A stretch of DNA of 64,000 nt from positions 58,084,487-58,148,486 of the forward strand of contig CM069433.1 of NCBI GenBank assembly GCA_035610365.1, read 5' to 3'. The first letter of the stretch is position 1; every line of letters begins with the position of its first letter. Both the position numbers and the translations under genes were made by a program. The notes below the pieces were generated by a model. It saw nothing but the letters and a program-made list of their open reading frames with translations, searched no databases and had not been told where the DNA came from. Positions 1 to 13,622 of the stretch are shown in pieces. The stretch is from Aquatica leii (taxonomy: Eukaryota; Arthropoda; Insecta; Coleoptera; Lampyridae).

Positions 1-2579
1 GTAAAAAAATAGCGTTAAAAGTAGGTACTTTAATACTTTTTATTGAAACCTTTTTTATATTCAAAATTTTATGCTTTTATGCTTAAATGATATTTTTCAT
101 AAAAATTAAAATTGGCTAAAAAAATTATTTCGTTAATATAAGAAATATAAACTGCGGTTAATTGTTTTTAGTTTTTAACTATATTTTACTTAATTATTTT
201 GATTGTAAAATGCATATTTATTTAGGTAGTTGACAATTCTTGTCTGTGCGGTTTGTTTTTAACCTAATTACTGTATTTTCCAAATATAATGTTAAAATTA
301 ACACACATCGGTTCGCCAATTTTCCACAATATCACCAAAACGCGTACGTAATCTGATACGGGTCGTTATTCTGCTCTACGATAATATGCGGCCTTATAAG
401 ACAAAGACGAGATCATGCAAGGGTAAATTTGTCAAGAAATCCTGAAGCACAAATTATATAACAAGATTTAATTTTTAAAGGGTAATGGTTTAAATGTTAT
501 AATTTGTTTATATTATGTTTTTTTACATTCTTTAATGCTAACAGTTTGTATTAACATTTTTTGATCAGTTAACTGTTTGAATTTGAATTAATGGTATTTT
601 TGTATGGGGTTATCTAAACTTCTTTAATAAATGCTATTTTTTAATCAATATTGAAAATAATATTTACCACATTTCATTTAAAATATCTTATTTACATACG
701 TACAGCTGTTAACTGATTTCTGACTTATCATATTATAAACTAATAATAAATTAGTTTAAAATTAAATATTTGGTTAATTAATTTGCTTATAAATAGTTTG
801 GGCGTTAAACTATCTTAGACTGTCACTGCAAAGTTTAAATCAATAGCCAATTACGTTTAAAATTTGAAATAAGTTAACCGCAACATCAGAAGCAAATAAA
901 ACAGACAATTTTGGTACTAATACTATTTACTAGCACTTTAAAAATAAATGATGTTTAGTTATTTATGTTCTCAGGTTTAGCAGACCACAAAATAGACCGC
1001 TAAAATTTGATAGAAATTAATGCAACAAAGTAGCAAATTTTACATTTTTACTTCTACATTTTCTAGTATCTTAAGCTATTTTTTATAGATAAACAAAAAT
1101 ATGTGTTTCTACTATTTTAGTCATTAAATAATTAAAACTAATTTCAAGTGAAAACCTCAAGACATGAATTTCAAAACGTAAAAATTAAATAAATATTATT
1201 TTAAAATACACAATAATATGTAAACGCAAGCATTTGTAATACTATAATTAGATAATGTGTGAATCAGAATCTCACTTATTTTTGTTAATTATAAGTAGTA
1301 GTTTTTATTTTAAATCATATGTTAACAAGTTACAATATTTAACACAGTTTTTAGTCAAGTTTTAGCATCTGTATAACAATATTTTATTTCAATAACAATA
1401 GAGAACTATTGTATCTTTGTTCTGATGTTATTTTTTAAAACAGTATTGTATCTATATTTTTTGAGTTATTTACTTGCTTGACTGCTTCTAATTTATTGAA
1501 ATGCTTATAGTAGCTTTCAACACAAATGCGTATTTTTAGTATTCAATACAATTTCATAATTACTAACAAAGTGGCAAGTATATTAATTAAAATAACAAAT
1601 AATTCTGATGTAGAACAACATTAATTTTGTAAAAAGTAATGTTTTTCATTATTAAAAAAATGTTTATTTTTAAAAATGTTTTTGTTGTTTAAGTATCTAT
1701 AATTATAAGAAAATGATAAAAATTTAAAACATGAAAAAATCTCAAGAGAAGACAAGAAACTAAAATTTTTGTTTCTCATAACTGATACATACACACAATA
1801 AACCAGATCTAGAATTTTAAATATTAAAAAAAAAGTAAACAAATACACTACATCAATTATAGCATAAACTCGAACGTGCTTTAATAAAGTTTTTGTGGTA
1901 AACAAAATACAGTTGGGCATAGTTACAAGATAATTATTGATTTTAAATAATTTCGTTTTAAATTTACGTTCAGTTAACAATTTTTTTGGTCAAGTTTTGG
2001 GATTGAATTCTGATGTATTAGCTATTTAATTGACGTATTTCAAATCATCTATGTCATTTCGATTTTTTTAAGTAATTTTTCTTTTAATTAGTTTATGGTT
2101 TTATGTTGTTAAAACTCCCGTTTGCTGTGTTTACGCCGATTTAGCATTTTCTTTGCGTTAATAAAATTTAGATCGCATAATGTTTTATAGTTCCGACTAT
2201 CACTACTTTAGCTTTTGAGATACAAGTAGTTCAATATTTTAGCAGATTTGTTTATTTTAAAACCATTAAGAATTTTATTTTATGATTTTGCGTTTGTTGT
2301 GAAAATACGTTTTTGGTTGGTCATGTTTAATTACGTCTTAACTTTAAACTTTTTGCATTTCTGCGGTTTGATCATATGCGATTTCTTTTGATACTTCTTT
2401 TGTCAAACGTGTGTTTACATAAGATAACGCAGTTACTAAGTAAATGGTAATGATGCAGTCCAGAATGAATTATATCGAGAAATAAAAGTTGGCGCGTGAC
2501 GCGATGGGGGTTTGACCCTTTATGGTCGTGAAGCTGTGTATTTAAGGTTGAAAGACACTAGAGTTCAAAAATTTTTAGT
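1..2579. other. AT-rich noncoding DNA, no gene seen
   Basis: Low-complexity AT-rich sequence with stops in all frames. The longest open frames here, including a 119-codon one at 1621-1980 on the minus strand, are rich in Phe, Lys, Asn, Leu and Ile, as expected from random AT-rich DNA. A short stretch at about 300-430 is less AT-rich, but I recognise nothing in it. It probably belongs to the downstream part of the DIP-like gene or its flank, since that gene is read leftwards. Confidence 0.6.
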
Positions 2580-2795
2580 TATACAAGTACTCCTTTCTAC
2601 TTTCCCAGACTAATCCGCGAAGCTGTGGAAATAGAAAAACATCCATGTAATATGAACCGAGAAGACGGTTTAAGACTCAGCAAATCTTGTCTACCAGTAT
2701 TATATCCTATAAGACAAAGATCTACCTTCTTGGAAAGGGCACAAACACTTACTCCGAGTAATAACAAAATCAGTCAACCGGTAACGGAAAGTTAA
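2580..2795 (+). pseudogene. Retroelement C-terminal tail, probably Penelope-like
   Basis: An open frame of 71 codons ends at a stop at 2793. It reads STPFYFPRLIREAVEIEKHP and continues with an NREDGLRLS-type motif. This resembles the conserved segment at the end of many arthropod retroelement ORFs (F/YPRLxREAxEIxKHxxNFNRxDGxxL), which I associate with Penelope-like elements. Just upstream, another frame reads KDTRV, a motif that normally precedes this block, so there is probably a frameshift at about 2550-2580. No RT core is visible before it, so this is a 5'-truncated or decayed fragment. Assignment to Penelope rather than another retroelement class rests on memory of the motif and is the uncertain part; transposon origin is more secure. 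Confidence 0.5.
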
Positions 2796-4689
2796 GTTCC
2801 GTTAATCACGCTAATCGCTATTGGTATAAATATCCTCATTTACAATTTTTCTCTTAGTGACATTAACCACTCTAGAGATGCAATCTGCAATCTTTTGCGA
2901 AACGTCAGTTTTTTTAGGTTTACGAACGACAATACGGCAAACACCAAGTTCTACTTCTTGTTTTGGCTCTCAAGAAGAGACTAGAACCAAGCCTAAGTCT
3001 GGGTGTTTTACTACGACGCGGTCTAAGCCAAAAGTCGCTTATAATCATATACTCCAAATTTGCACTTTTGTGGCTAAATAAATATTATACCCAATCAACC
3101 TGTCATCGCCTCCTCAGGTAAGTTTTATTTTTTGTTTGAGATCAAAAATACCGTATAGCTTCTAGGTACAGCCACCAGCAGTTTTCATCACGAAACAAAA
3201 CTATTTACAAATTACGTTAATATTATATTTGAGTTCAGTGTAACTTAATGGCTTTGAACTTATCAAAGTGAGTATTATTCCTAACTATTGTTTATGTAAT
3301 TTTGTCAACTAAATAAAATAGATTTGCCGTCGGTGTACAAATTTAACTGATCGACAAATGTTGATTCGTGTATTTTATTAGTTTTTAATAACTTTGTCTA
3401 CATACACCGCGCGACTGTCGCAGTTTTACGATTGGTATTTTTGGTTTAATTTTCACGTTTGTTTGTTGACCTTACGCAGTTTCATTTATTTTTTGTTTCA
3501 ATAAAATTTCAACGGTTGTATTTTGTAATTTTGTGTTAAAGTTATGTAAATTTTATTTAAATTATGCCATTTATTTTGTTTGTTGCTCAATTTTAATTAA
3601 GTGTTATCTTACATTGAATGTTATTTGTTTTATAATAAAAATATAAATTTTAAATGTAGTAAAGTCTTTTAATCGCACCGCGTATGCGTTGATGTTGTGT
3701 TATAATTTTAGATTTGTGACGTTACAACTCTAAGAATAAGTTCACGAGGAGTTGTAACCAATCTGATGGACTTCTGGATGATTAAGGATCTAGAAACTAA
3801 TTTCATCGTGTCTTTGATGGGTGCCTACACCGATTTTGAGTGTCTGACTTTTGTTTTTGGGATTTCCGAAATAGACACAATTTTCTATTCTAATAAATAA
3901 TAATCTGCTTCTTACCTACATTCTTTTTTCATTCATTTTTCTTTTTACTTACATTTTAATAGATTATTAAAAAAATGTAATTCAAATTGTAACAAGTATG
4001 ATTTGTTAAACATAATTATTAAAAACTGTGTTTTTGGATTTAAATATCAAATTACGCCTATCGTCAAAACATTTTTTGTGTGTGTAATAAATGTTCGCCA
4101 AACTTTACCATTTGAAGAACAAAATCTTGTACAATATCTGCTTTGATGTTGAATTTTTGCATGTTTTCTTTGTCACGTTTTTAAAACCATGTATGATTTA
4201 TGTATTCAAATTTTATTTATGACAAATAATACATTTTTTTCTGTGGTAGCATTTAATTGTTTAAAGATAACATTTTCTCTACAAAACATTATTGGTTTTA
4301 TGTATTAGGCAGTCCTTTTTTATACACCTGTCATCTTACAACATTTTTCTACAGAATCGTTTATTACTTTCAAAATTACATATGTGCAATTGTTTTATAA
4401 CACTTTTACATCATAGTTTTTTGTTAATAATTTTTTCACGTTTAATCAAAACGTAATCGCGCAATACAATTTATATCGGAACTAAACCTTCAAGTAAAAA
4501 TAAAATTTGTGGTGTTTGTTTATTTATATTTTTAAATTGTTTAAAGATAATAAAGATTCGATTTGCGCAATAAAATGTTGTATTCAACTCGTTCCTGTCT
4601 ACATTGAACGTTTTTTTTTCTTCGTGGACTTTTTAAATCCTCGTATCACTCGGGTTTAAAAATGTAAATTTAAAAAAGTAAATTAAAAA
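2796..4689. other. Noncoding, with a short hairpin and an unassigned open stretch
   Basis: A 74-codon frame at 2857-3081 shows no recognisable domain. At 3721-3730 and 3749-3759 the sequences GTTACAACTC and GAGTTGTAAC form a 10-base stem. An open stretch of about 60 codons on the plus strand (roughly 3718-3900, containing MDFWMIKDLE) follows an acceptor-like TTTTAG. It matches no family I know. The remainder is AT-rich with no supported gene. Confidence 0.4.
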
Positions 4690-4975
4690 AAATGTTTGAA
4701 TTTTTTCATCTTCAACATAATCTAGACCCCAACTACTACAACAGTAGGTTAGGTTAGGTATCACAATAACTTGGTATACATTTATAACTTTATGCCATTT
4801 TGATATTTTTTTTTGTGTTAAGTAGCATTTCTTGTGCAACAAAGCCGTTTGGTATTTTTCCCCCACTTGATTTTTTAAATTTGCTATTAAAGTTTAATGT
4901 TATGCCAAAATATTTAAACGAGTTTAAAATTTCTACTGAGTAACGAATTATGTTATAGTATATTAATAAATACAT
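4690..4975 (-). pseudogene. LINE reverse transcriptase fragment (Jockey/CR1-type C-terminal part)
   Basis: Two overlapping minus-strand frames (4975-4790 and 4866-4633) together resemble the region after the catalytic palm of non-LTR retrotransposon RTs. The first reads VEILNSFKYFGITLNFNSKF, like the usual V-x-x-F-K-Y-L-G-I-x-L motif. The second reads INVYQVIVIPNLTYCCSSWG, like the usual I-Y-x-x-x-I-x-P-x-L-T-Y-G-x-x-x-W motif. A frameshift separates them, and the catalytic YADD box is absent. It is a short decayed insertion in the flank or an intron of the host gene. Confidence 0.6.
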
Positions 4976-6386
4976 GTTTTAGTTCACTTTAATGTATTTT
5001 AAATAAGATGATAACTATATGTTAACTGTTCTTTTGGTAGCTTTCTAAACGTTAGTTATTTTATACCTAGTAATAATTTCAACAAAATTATAGTTTCCAA
5101 ATTAGAAATAAACTAACATTTAAAAACTTCAAATTTATTATTTAAATGTATACGTAGGTACATGTTTTGTAATAAAAATAAAAACCAATGTGAAAAAATT
5201 TCCATTCAAAAACCAGTTTTATATAATTTTTTACAAAAGAGTTTTTACGTTTTGTTTATTCTGTAAAATACTAACGTTTAATATAATATATATTCATTAT
5301 GCTACAAGGGTATATATCATTCACTACTAAAAGTTAAAACATTCTTATCAGTTTTGCGTAAAGTATTGGTCTGTATACTTAACCGGAAGTTGTGTGACGT
5401 GCGTTTATTTTTCACTATTACAATATAATTATTTTTAACTAATTTTTACCTTAAGCTTAACTTCTACTATTTAATTAATTAAATTTATTACATTCATGAT
5501 TTGGTGGGCTCTGGAAAGAATGCATTGAAAAAAGTAAGTAAAAAAAGTAGCTTTAACATATGTATTTCATTGTATATAAATACGCTTTGATTTAAAATAG
5601 ACTTATAATTTTGAAAATAATTTTTTATTTTGTAGTTTCAACATCAATTAACTGTGTGTATTAAAAAGCTTTAAAAATGTATTTCTATCTAATTAATAAC
5701 ACCTAATTTTTAATATTATTAAGTTGATACCCAAGACATATTGCCAATATTTTACGTTAAATGGATATCTGAAAAACCGTTGAAAGCAAACTTGACATGA
5801 CAATATCCGTCAACAGCAGATTGAAAAACTGAATAATACCAGCTTCTTGGAATTCCATATATTTACTATGAATTGGTGACAAAAGATGTTTTACAAGAAT
5901 TAATTTAAAATACATTTTTTATTACAATTTGACAACTGTTTATTTTGAATTTTAAGAGATTGCGTATTAATGACAATTGCATTCTATTAAAAAAACGTTA
6001 TTAAACATATTACAATAATTAAATCAATTGTTTGGTTACAACAAATACAATACATTTTTTTCCTCAGAGGGTTTAAAAGTAGAGTACGTTCTTTTGTAAA
6101 TTTGGAAATAAAGATTTTATACCATTGGGTGTTGCGTCTCTAGAGAAGAAGATATATCAATGTAGATACAATAAATTTGTTATAGCATCGCAATACGCTA
6201 AATTGAAAATATGTACATTTATTTTTCAATATCACCTAATAATGTCTGTCAAATACTTTTCTTACATTTATCAATAATGTCATTTGTAATTGTACAAAAT
6301 AATAGTGTTTGACGTTAATAACACATTATTTGTACATAAAAATACAATTATTTACACAAAATTACAAATGAGTAGTTAATACTTAC
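4976..6386. other. Presumed intron 3' of the Ig exon, no gene seen
   Basis: AT-rich sequence downstream, on the minus strand, of the splice donor at 6386. The next exon of the DIP-like gene should begin with GN, because the upstream exon ends with the single base C; an Arg codon is expected there. I did not find a convincing continuation between here and base 1. Confidence 0.45.
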
Positions 6387-6536
6387 GATATAGTTTGATG
6401 GTTCCGTCAGTATCCCCCAAGGAATTCTTGGAGACACATTTATATGAGCCGTAGTCCGATGGACTGACGCTGCGTATAGTTAGTTTCATATGAACTTTGT
6501 AAGCGTTATCAACCATTACCGGTTCGTATTTTGCAC
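6387..6536 (-). CDS. Exon of DIP/lachesin-like Ig cell-adhesion protein (second half of third Ig domain)
   Basis: A 150-base exon read right to left. It follows an acceptor (TTCTGTTTAG) and ends at a donor (C|GTAAGT). It carries two bases, 49 codons and one base. The frame includes KLTIRSVSPSDYGSYKCVSK, the classic end of an Ig domain: L-x-I, the D-x-G-x-Y-x-C signature, then NSLGDTDGTIKLY. This string is characteristic of Dpr-interacting proteins and lachesin-like neuronal surface proteins, whose Ig domains bind Dpr partners at the cell surface. Its first codon is completed across the long intron by the exon at 31400-31537, giving Gln-Gly-Ala-Lys-Tyr at the junction. The paralogue (DIP-alpha to kappa, or lachesin) cannot be named from these exons. 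The remaining C-terminus, usually a GPI-attachment region, was not found. Confidence 0.93.
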
Positions 6537-9395
6537 CTAAACAGAAAATAACAGTAAATATGTACGATTTAAAGGTTTTACCGAAAATACCGTCTGCGAA
6601 ACTTAAGCAATAAAACGAAAAATGCGAGTTTTATCAAATTAACTTGTTTCTCAAACTCAAAACGATATATTAAGTCAGATTAAAATTGCATAAAGTTTGA
6701 CAGACGTGAGTTATTATAAGTTATTTTCTAACAACTACACTTTATGTATATGTATTACACTAAGTTTCGTAATTTGTTGTAGAAGTTCTGGTATTTACGA
6801 GTATCTACACACATGCGTATAGAAAGTAAATACTTTACAAACTAGTTTTAGTGTTAAGTAATAAATAAGTAAATTGGAAAGCGACAAAATCGATAAAGCA
6901 CGAATATAGGAAAGAGGACAAATGACAGGGCGACCTATGATTACCAGTAATAGCAAGACATCACCAGATTGCTCCGACGACACGTTAAGAATTCGTAACC
7001 TTATAAAATGTTTGCAATTTTTATAGGCCGCTCGTTCCTAGATTGCCGTGTATGAATTGTTCATTAGTGACAACACAGACTGTTACGATCATCAAAGTAT
7101 CTGAAATATTCATGGCAGCGAGTGTCCTATATAGAATAATTTGTGTTTTTATTGATATATGCGCACTTTAATGCAATCAACACTAAATGTGTTAATGTTT
7201 TTTGCATCTGCGTTAATTTAATACCAATAAAGACCAACAATTTAAAACACACATTTATACCTTTGACATGATGCTGAAAATTATACAAAGTAATTATTAT
7301 TATAATTTATACATTCGGTTTTTTTTTTTGAATTGATAAATCACAAATTTACATCATAAAATGAGTTTTTTTAAATCAAACTTCATCTTCTTTTTTAACA
7401 TTTTGCATATAAAATACACACAAATATTTTAGAGATACTTGCTTATTGATTTAAACATGTTTCTGTTAATGAAAATATTAATATTAATGTTCATTAAAAC
7501 GGTTTTAACAACAACAGTTAATGCGTATAAATATTATCGTGTATAAAATTGATTTAAATAATGAATTTATTAATCAAGTATTCCTTAACACGTTTTTTAG
7601 CATATAACATATCGAGAGTGGAATATTTTATAATCGTTACATTTATTACTAGAAACATAACAATTATAAAAATAATTACTATTATTTATCATGCTGTTAT
7701 TAGCGGTATTCTACATAAAAAAACTACTACTAATTAAAACTCTTAACAAAAATTTAACCGTAAATAAAATAAATAGAAAACAATAACCTTTTATTAAATT
7801 GCATTAGTTACAAAGTCATTCCATATCGTCTAATTAGCAAAGCCAACTGATTTTATGTTTTGATCAAACTTTGAGAAAATCTTCTTAAGGGCCTTAAAGA
7901 AAGAAATCTACGCCCAATTAATTTTTATAAGTTTTTGTTTTTGCCTGACCGAATTAAAACGTATTAAAGACGTCATTTTTCTACTTTACTCTTTTCAGCT
8001 GTAAATTTTTTTTTAATTAGAGATAACTGCACATCGAAGACGGAATTTTAAAGGAAAAAACGATAGTTTTTGTGCGCATAATTAAAATTCACTTATTCAA
8101 AACGCTTAATAATGACATGCTGCTGAATATAGGTTTTTTTACTTCTCTTTTGTGATTTTTAACTGACTCTAGTGTCTTGGCTGTATAATATGAGCTCATA
8201 ATGTTATAAAACTAACAACTGACTCATATAGCCCACTCTTTGTACAAAAAACCTGCTTAAAATTTAAAAAATTGGGGTTTTCAGGCTACAATATGAACGT
8301 GTTCTTACTATTAACTTCAAATGACTGCAGCAGTCGTTTTGTTATTTTCATTCTTAGTGTGCGTACAAGAGATTCTTTTAAAGTAATTTACGTAAGAAAA
8401 AAAATATAATTTAAATTTTAAGAAAACTATGCATTCTTGGTACAAGATGAAGTAAAATATTTTTACTTAATAGATTATCAAGCTACTCTTCATCTTTTGT
8501 AGTTTATTTTAAAGAAAACAGATCCCTTGAAACAAAAACTTTTTGTGTGATTAGTGAATGTCTAACACACACTATAATACAGTATCGTTTTCCGCATTTC
8601 AAAGAATTTTTTTTGATTACTTCAAACCAAACTACTAAAACTTTCAAAAAAAAATATTGTGATAGCACAACTAGTCAAAAAAAAAATTTTAAATTATAAA
8701 TATATGCTATCATAAAGATGACTGGAAAATTTTGCTACTTCTCACGGCAAAAGTCCATGTAATGGGTACAGAAAGTACAATTAAAAAAACTATAAAAAAA
8801 GAAAGCTTAGAACAAACTGCGGATATAATCATATATTAACCCCAAAAGCAATGTTCTATTGTTGCGTTAATGGAATTCCTGACATAAAAATAATTTTTTG
8901 TATCGAGTGTGGATCTTCAAGCTTCTGTAACATATTTATTACAGCTGTCTATGAATATCAATAACATAAATAATACCATAATTTATTATAGTTTTGTTGC
9001 TCTTTCTTACAGCTAGTTGATACCGCAGAAGTATTTAGCTTCCGATAATTGTGTCTTCTAAAAAAAAAGTTCTATTTAAAATATAATAATATTAATATTT
9101 TTCATCATATATTATTTACATAAATAATCTCACTTAAAATACTTATAATTTCAATTAAAATAAAAACATAATTTTACATTTAAAAAACATTTAAAGTAGA
9201 AATATCTAAACTTTTGATTTAAACTACCTGTACACACACTTTAAGAAAGAAAATAAGACCAATGCAAACGTTTTGAACTTAAAGGTAAGAGCTAAAGATC
9301 CTGTGAGTTTCATACTCTAGCATGAAAATAGTATTTTCTTGAATTTCAAAGTATTGAACAAATATCTTTAGTTTTTTGAATATGCGACAAAGATA

Positions 9396-9839
9396 ACTGT
9401 AAATAGCTATAACGGCGGTAACATGTTGAAATTGATTTAAACCCGTAAATTTTAAAACAGCTTTGAATAATTTTGTGGGATAAAACCGCAACGTAAAAGA
9501 CACCAATGTCAATGCAATTGTGCAAAAGCCACCAGAGTGAACTACTGGACGGCCGTTTTGCCTTTTTGGGGTTTATCAGCAGTAGAAGATACACTCTAAT
9601 GTAACTCCCACAATTGCATTGACACTCCTATAGCTTTATATTCAAGTATAACAAAAGTAACAATTAATTTAAATTACTTAAAAAAAGTAGTTCACTCTGG
9701 TGACATTTGCACAATTGCATTGACATTGCTTACCCCCTTACGTTGCGATTTTATCCCGCAGAATTATACAAAGCTGTTTTGAAATTCGCGGGTGTTAAAT
9801 CAATTTCAACGTGTTACCGCTGTTATAGCTATTTACAGT
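9396..9839. repeat. Fold-back repeat, about 150-base inverted arms
   Basis: The left arm (9396-9545) and right arm (9687-9839) are inverted copies. Both start outward-in with ACTGTAAATAGCTATAAC and end inward with CACCAGAGTGAACTAC. The 141-base spacer contains a third, partial copy of the inner arm motif (CACAATTGCATTGACA, about 9611-9626). Open frames across it are incidental. This structure fits a small non-autonomous DNA transposon or a fold-back element. I could not see a clear target-site duplication. Confidence 0.75.
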
Positions 9840-12800
9840 CATAAAAATGATGTTTTTTGAATGGTTTAATTCGGTTAAGTGTAAAAGGGTGATTATAAAA
9901 ATTAAATGTGCGAGAATTTTCTTCTTTGAAACCCTAAGTAAGATTTCTTCAAAGTTCGACTACAATCTAAAATAGGTCAAGAACGATGTTTTTTATTTTT
10001 AGACAATTTCATATGGAATTATTTTAGCAGCATAATTTTAATAGAAACAATTAATTCTTTTACTTAAATATAATATTTATTTGAAAGCGTCATAAATATT
10101 TTTGTTTAATAAGAAACAGTATTAAAAAATGTTTGTCTAATTTGTGTATTCCTATATATATTGTTTTTATCATTGTCTGAAGAGATAAAACGATTTTTTC
10201 ACTTTAATAAAAAATTACGTAAAAATAAGAACTAAGTTGCAACTAAAACAACAGACAAGGTTTTTACAAAGAAAATCTATAATTCCACATTAAAACGTTC
10301 TAATTTTTAAATTTGCAATTCATTACATGAAGAAACTGCTATCTCAAAAATTAAAAGTTTATCACTGTAAATTTTGTTAAAACGGACATTTGTCACAAAA
10401 GTTTAAAGACAAAAAAAACTGCATTTCAATAGAAGCTTGAAAAGTATGTAAACATAAGTAAGACAATTATAAGAACAAAGCAAAAGTGTGTAATAAATTA
10501 TTTTTTGTGCTTTCGTCTGTTTTGATTTATTTTACAAGCGGCATAATCGACCGAAAATTTTACTACTAAGCCGTTAAAGTGTAATAGAAACTATAAAAGT
10601 TAGCATAATACTAATTTTTAGTTTCTTACGTCATCTGTCATTTGCCTTAGATTTATTATTACTAGCATAAACCGTTATCTATGCTACTGTTAGAATAACA
10701 GACACAATAACAATTTTTAAAAAAAGAATATAACAAATTTACTTATTTCTTACAATTGTTAAAAACAATTGTTATGTTAAAAATTAGTAGTTCAATTCGC
10801 GAGTATGAAAAATTTCTCTTCAAGTATAACCTTTTTCTTCGTAGCCAGTTGTCAAAACGAATTCATTTTTCTGCTAACGTTTGCTAAAGTACAGATCGTA
10901 CGTAACGATCTTTTTGGCCTAACAAAAAGCTTTCATTATTAAGTTGGTTCTATGTGAATATGTGGGCGAATTTTTAAGTGATATTGAGTGAAAGCTTATT
11001 TTGGGCGGGTCCGATCCCTCCACCTGTAACGTTATCATCAAGTTATCATTGACGTTTGTAACACCTGGAACACCTGTTTTGTCGAAAAGTTTCCATGACG
11101 TCAGGTCGCTAGAGGTTAAGGGGATGTAACCATTTTATGAAAAGAAATACTAATAAACTGCGAAGAGGGAAGCTCGGCGCATTCTTTTACGTCAACCATT
11201 CTATGCATTAAATCAAATTATTTGTGCTCACACAGTATGTACCTTTGTGTCAAATTACATATTACGTTTTAGGTCAGACTGGTACGGGCTTAGCTTAACC
11301 CTACGGGATATTCACAACTGAAAGTATTGCATATTATATTTTACCGTGTTCGTCATTTCCATTATTAGAATGGCCACACGTACATACTAGGTTGTAATCA
11401 CAATCACAATTAAACTTTTTTTGTGTGTCACCTACTTATCGGGTGCGCTTTGATTCACGATACACATTCTTGAAGTTAAATCTAATAAAGTGAAGTCATT
11501 CCTTTGTTAAATTTAAAAGTAAGATTGATTAAGGCACGTAGATGTGCGAATTGTTGTCCCGAGTAAGGGCGTAGTTTATATTTGGTGATATCAACCCATG
11601 TAATATTGTTTGCACCATTTATGTAACGATACTTATATACTATTTTCGTCATCAACTACTTCTGTGATACAATTAATATATATTCTGTGTTATTATTTCT
11701 GTCGTGTTATTTGTTCTTTTCCAGCTACAGGTAGAGTTAGACGATCTCTCCCTAATTTAACCCTTCATCGTGTTGGCGCCTTTTTAACTTTAATCTATAA
11801 TTTAGCACCACAAAGTCTGCGATTCCCTCTCCGGGGAACCGTGTTAGCCGTGTTGCTTTTTTTTGTTGTTACCAGAAAACCAAAGTAAACACAATACCTG
11901 TTTTATTTCAATATGAATTAGATTGTAATAAATAAATGTAACTGCTAAATATATTTTAAAAACAATTGAACTTCGTCATTAGCAAAAAAATGTGTATTGC
12001 ACAGGTGTTTTGCGAGTAATTGCATTTTATAGAACTCGGCCTCGCTTTGACCTACAAACATGCTGATACTTGCAAAATAGCACTTTCTGGGCTGATGATG
12101 CAAATAACTATACAAAAGCTTGAAAAGCCTAGCAACAATATAGCAAAAATTTAAAAAAATATGCAATATGGTAAAATATTTTTTTTGTTTTTGTTTTGAT
12201 TTGTTGGACATTCGTCAATGTTATTTCTCTGCAGTAATAGCGGAAACATTATTTATCAGCATAAAATATCCTATACTTACTTTTGAACTTTAAAAGAATA
12301 AAAATATGTTCTTTAATACAAACAAAATAACACCAAAAACAATAAAAAAATATTTTTATTTTTTAAGTTGTTATGGTCGTATACTTTTAGACCTTTAAAC
12401 AAATAACTCAACTTATGGATTTATTGTTTCTACCATTTTGTCTTTTTTTTTACACATTTGTATATAATGTAGAAGCAAATGCAGTATCAATTTCAAACAA
12501 TGCATTTATTGAATAATTTAGATTTGTACCGATCAAGGTCGATATATTTTGTAGTTTCCATCTGAAAGTTGTTGGTTTTCTTTTATACAAACTTCTGATT
12601 ACTTTTATGATTTTAAACTGTTTAAATTAAATTAAATAGCATTAATATAAAACAAATTGCAAAATATAACAAATTATGAATTACTCAGTAATGTACTTGT
12701 TTTCAATAATAAACAATACAGATTCTTTTTAATAGCAATAGTTCATAAGAAAAAAAATTTAACGTAATATAGAAAACAGTATACAAAGTAGTAAGTTAAA

Positions 12801-13570
12801 AGAAAAACGACAAATACTGTAACATTATCTTAATACTTATTTGTTTTAATTATCTTTTAAAAAAAATTGATTATTTAAATATAAAATAAAAATCCGTATC
12901 TATTGCAATTATACTAAAGTATTAAAGAACTAGTATTGTATTTTATTCAAACATTTTTAGATGTTACTTTCGGCATTACTTTTCAACGTTTAATGCCTTT
13001 TAATCAGCCAACTAATCTGTTTTGTTTACTGACATTTTCAAATAGAAATTAACGTTACTTGTTTCTATTTCAATATCTAACATTTTTTAATTTTTTTATT
13101 TTCTTATATCAATTTTAATTCATTTTAAGAAAAACAATTGTAATCGACTGCTTTTCTATTTTCATAATTTTTATGTTTTTAACTTCATTGTTTCTTAGAA
13201 CGATTGATTTTATTGAATACGTCAAATTAATTTTAATTTTGTCAATTCTTATATTAGTAGGCTTTGTCTGTTGATCTTTGAATCGTTTCTTCTTGACGGT
13301 TTTTCTTGAAATTATGAAACCCAGCACTCTGTTCATGACTTTGATTGTTTTTCAGGTTAGCGCTTTACTTGTGAGATTTGCGTTTTTACTATTTTTGAGT
13401 TTGCTGGTCTAGTATTTTTTGGCACGTATTTAATTTTTTTTAAAATTTTTTACCGTTTCATTTGTTGTTATCTCGTCTGCGCTTAATAAATTTTGATTCT
13501 CTAATGTAGATGTTAGTTTTTGTTAATTCGTTCTCTGCCACTTTTATTTTTTGTGGTTGATGTGCCGTTG

Positions 13571-13622
13571 ATACCGTTCGAGGACAACAACAGTCACTCA
13601 GACTGTTGTCCTCGACCGGTAT
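13571..13622. repeat. Strong GC-richer hairpin
   Basis: The arms at 13571-13595 and 13601-13622 are complementary except for one mismatch and a 3-base insertion, around the 5-base loop ACTCA. The core stem is CGAGGACA paired with TGTCCTCG. It stands out sharply from the AT-rich, coding-free surroundings. It could be a transposon end, a structured RNA or a replication-generated snap-back; the sequence alone does not decide. Confidence 0.7.

Noticed and set aside
1621..1980. 119-codon minus-strand ORF
   Set aside because: Phe/Lys/Asn/Leu-rich composition with no motif; expected by chance in AT-rich DNA.
3718..3900. Open stretch after an acceptor-like TTTTAG on the plus strand, as a possible exon
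   Set aside because: No matching donor or homologous protein was recognised, and it is opposite to the host gene.
4745..4758. TAGGTTAGGTTAGG, resembling the insect telomere repeat
   Set aside because: It falls within the LINE RT frame at the codons for the conserved P-N-L-T-Y stretch, so it is explained by coding sequence and is only about three units long.
11610..11888. 92-codon plus-strand ORF ending in a basic segment (YNLAPQSLRF), possibly a LINE tail
   Set aside because: The resemblance to a LINE C-terminus is too weak and no neighbouring RT sequence supports it.
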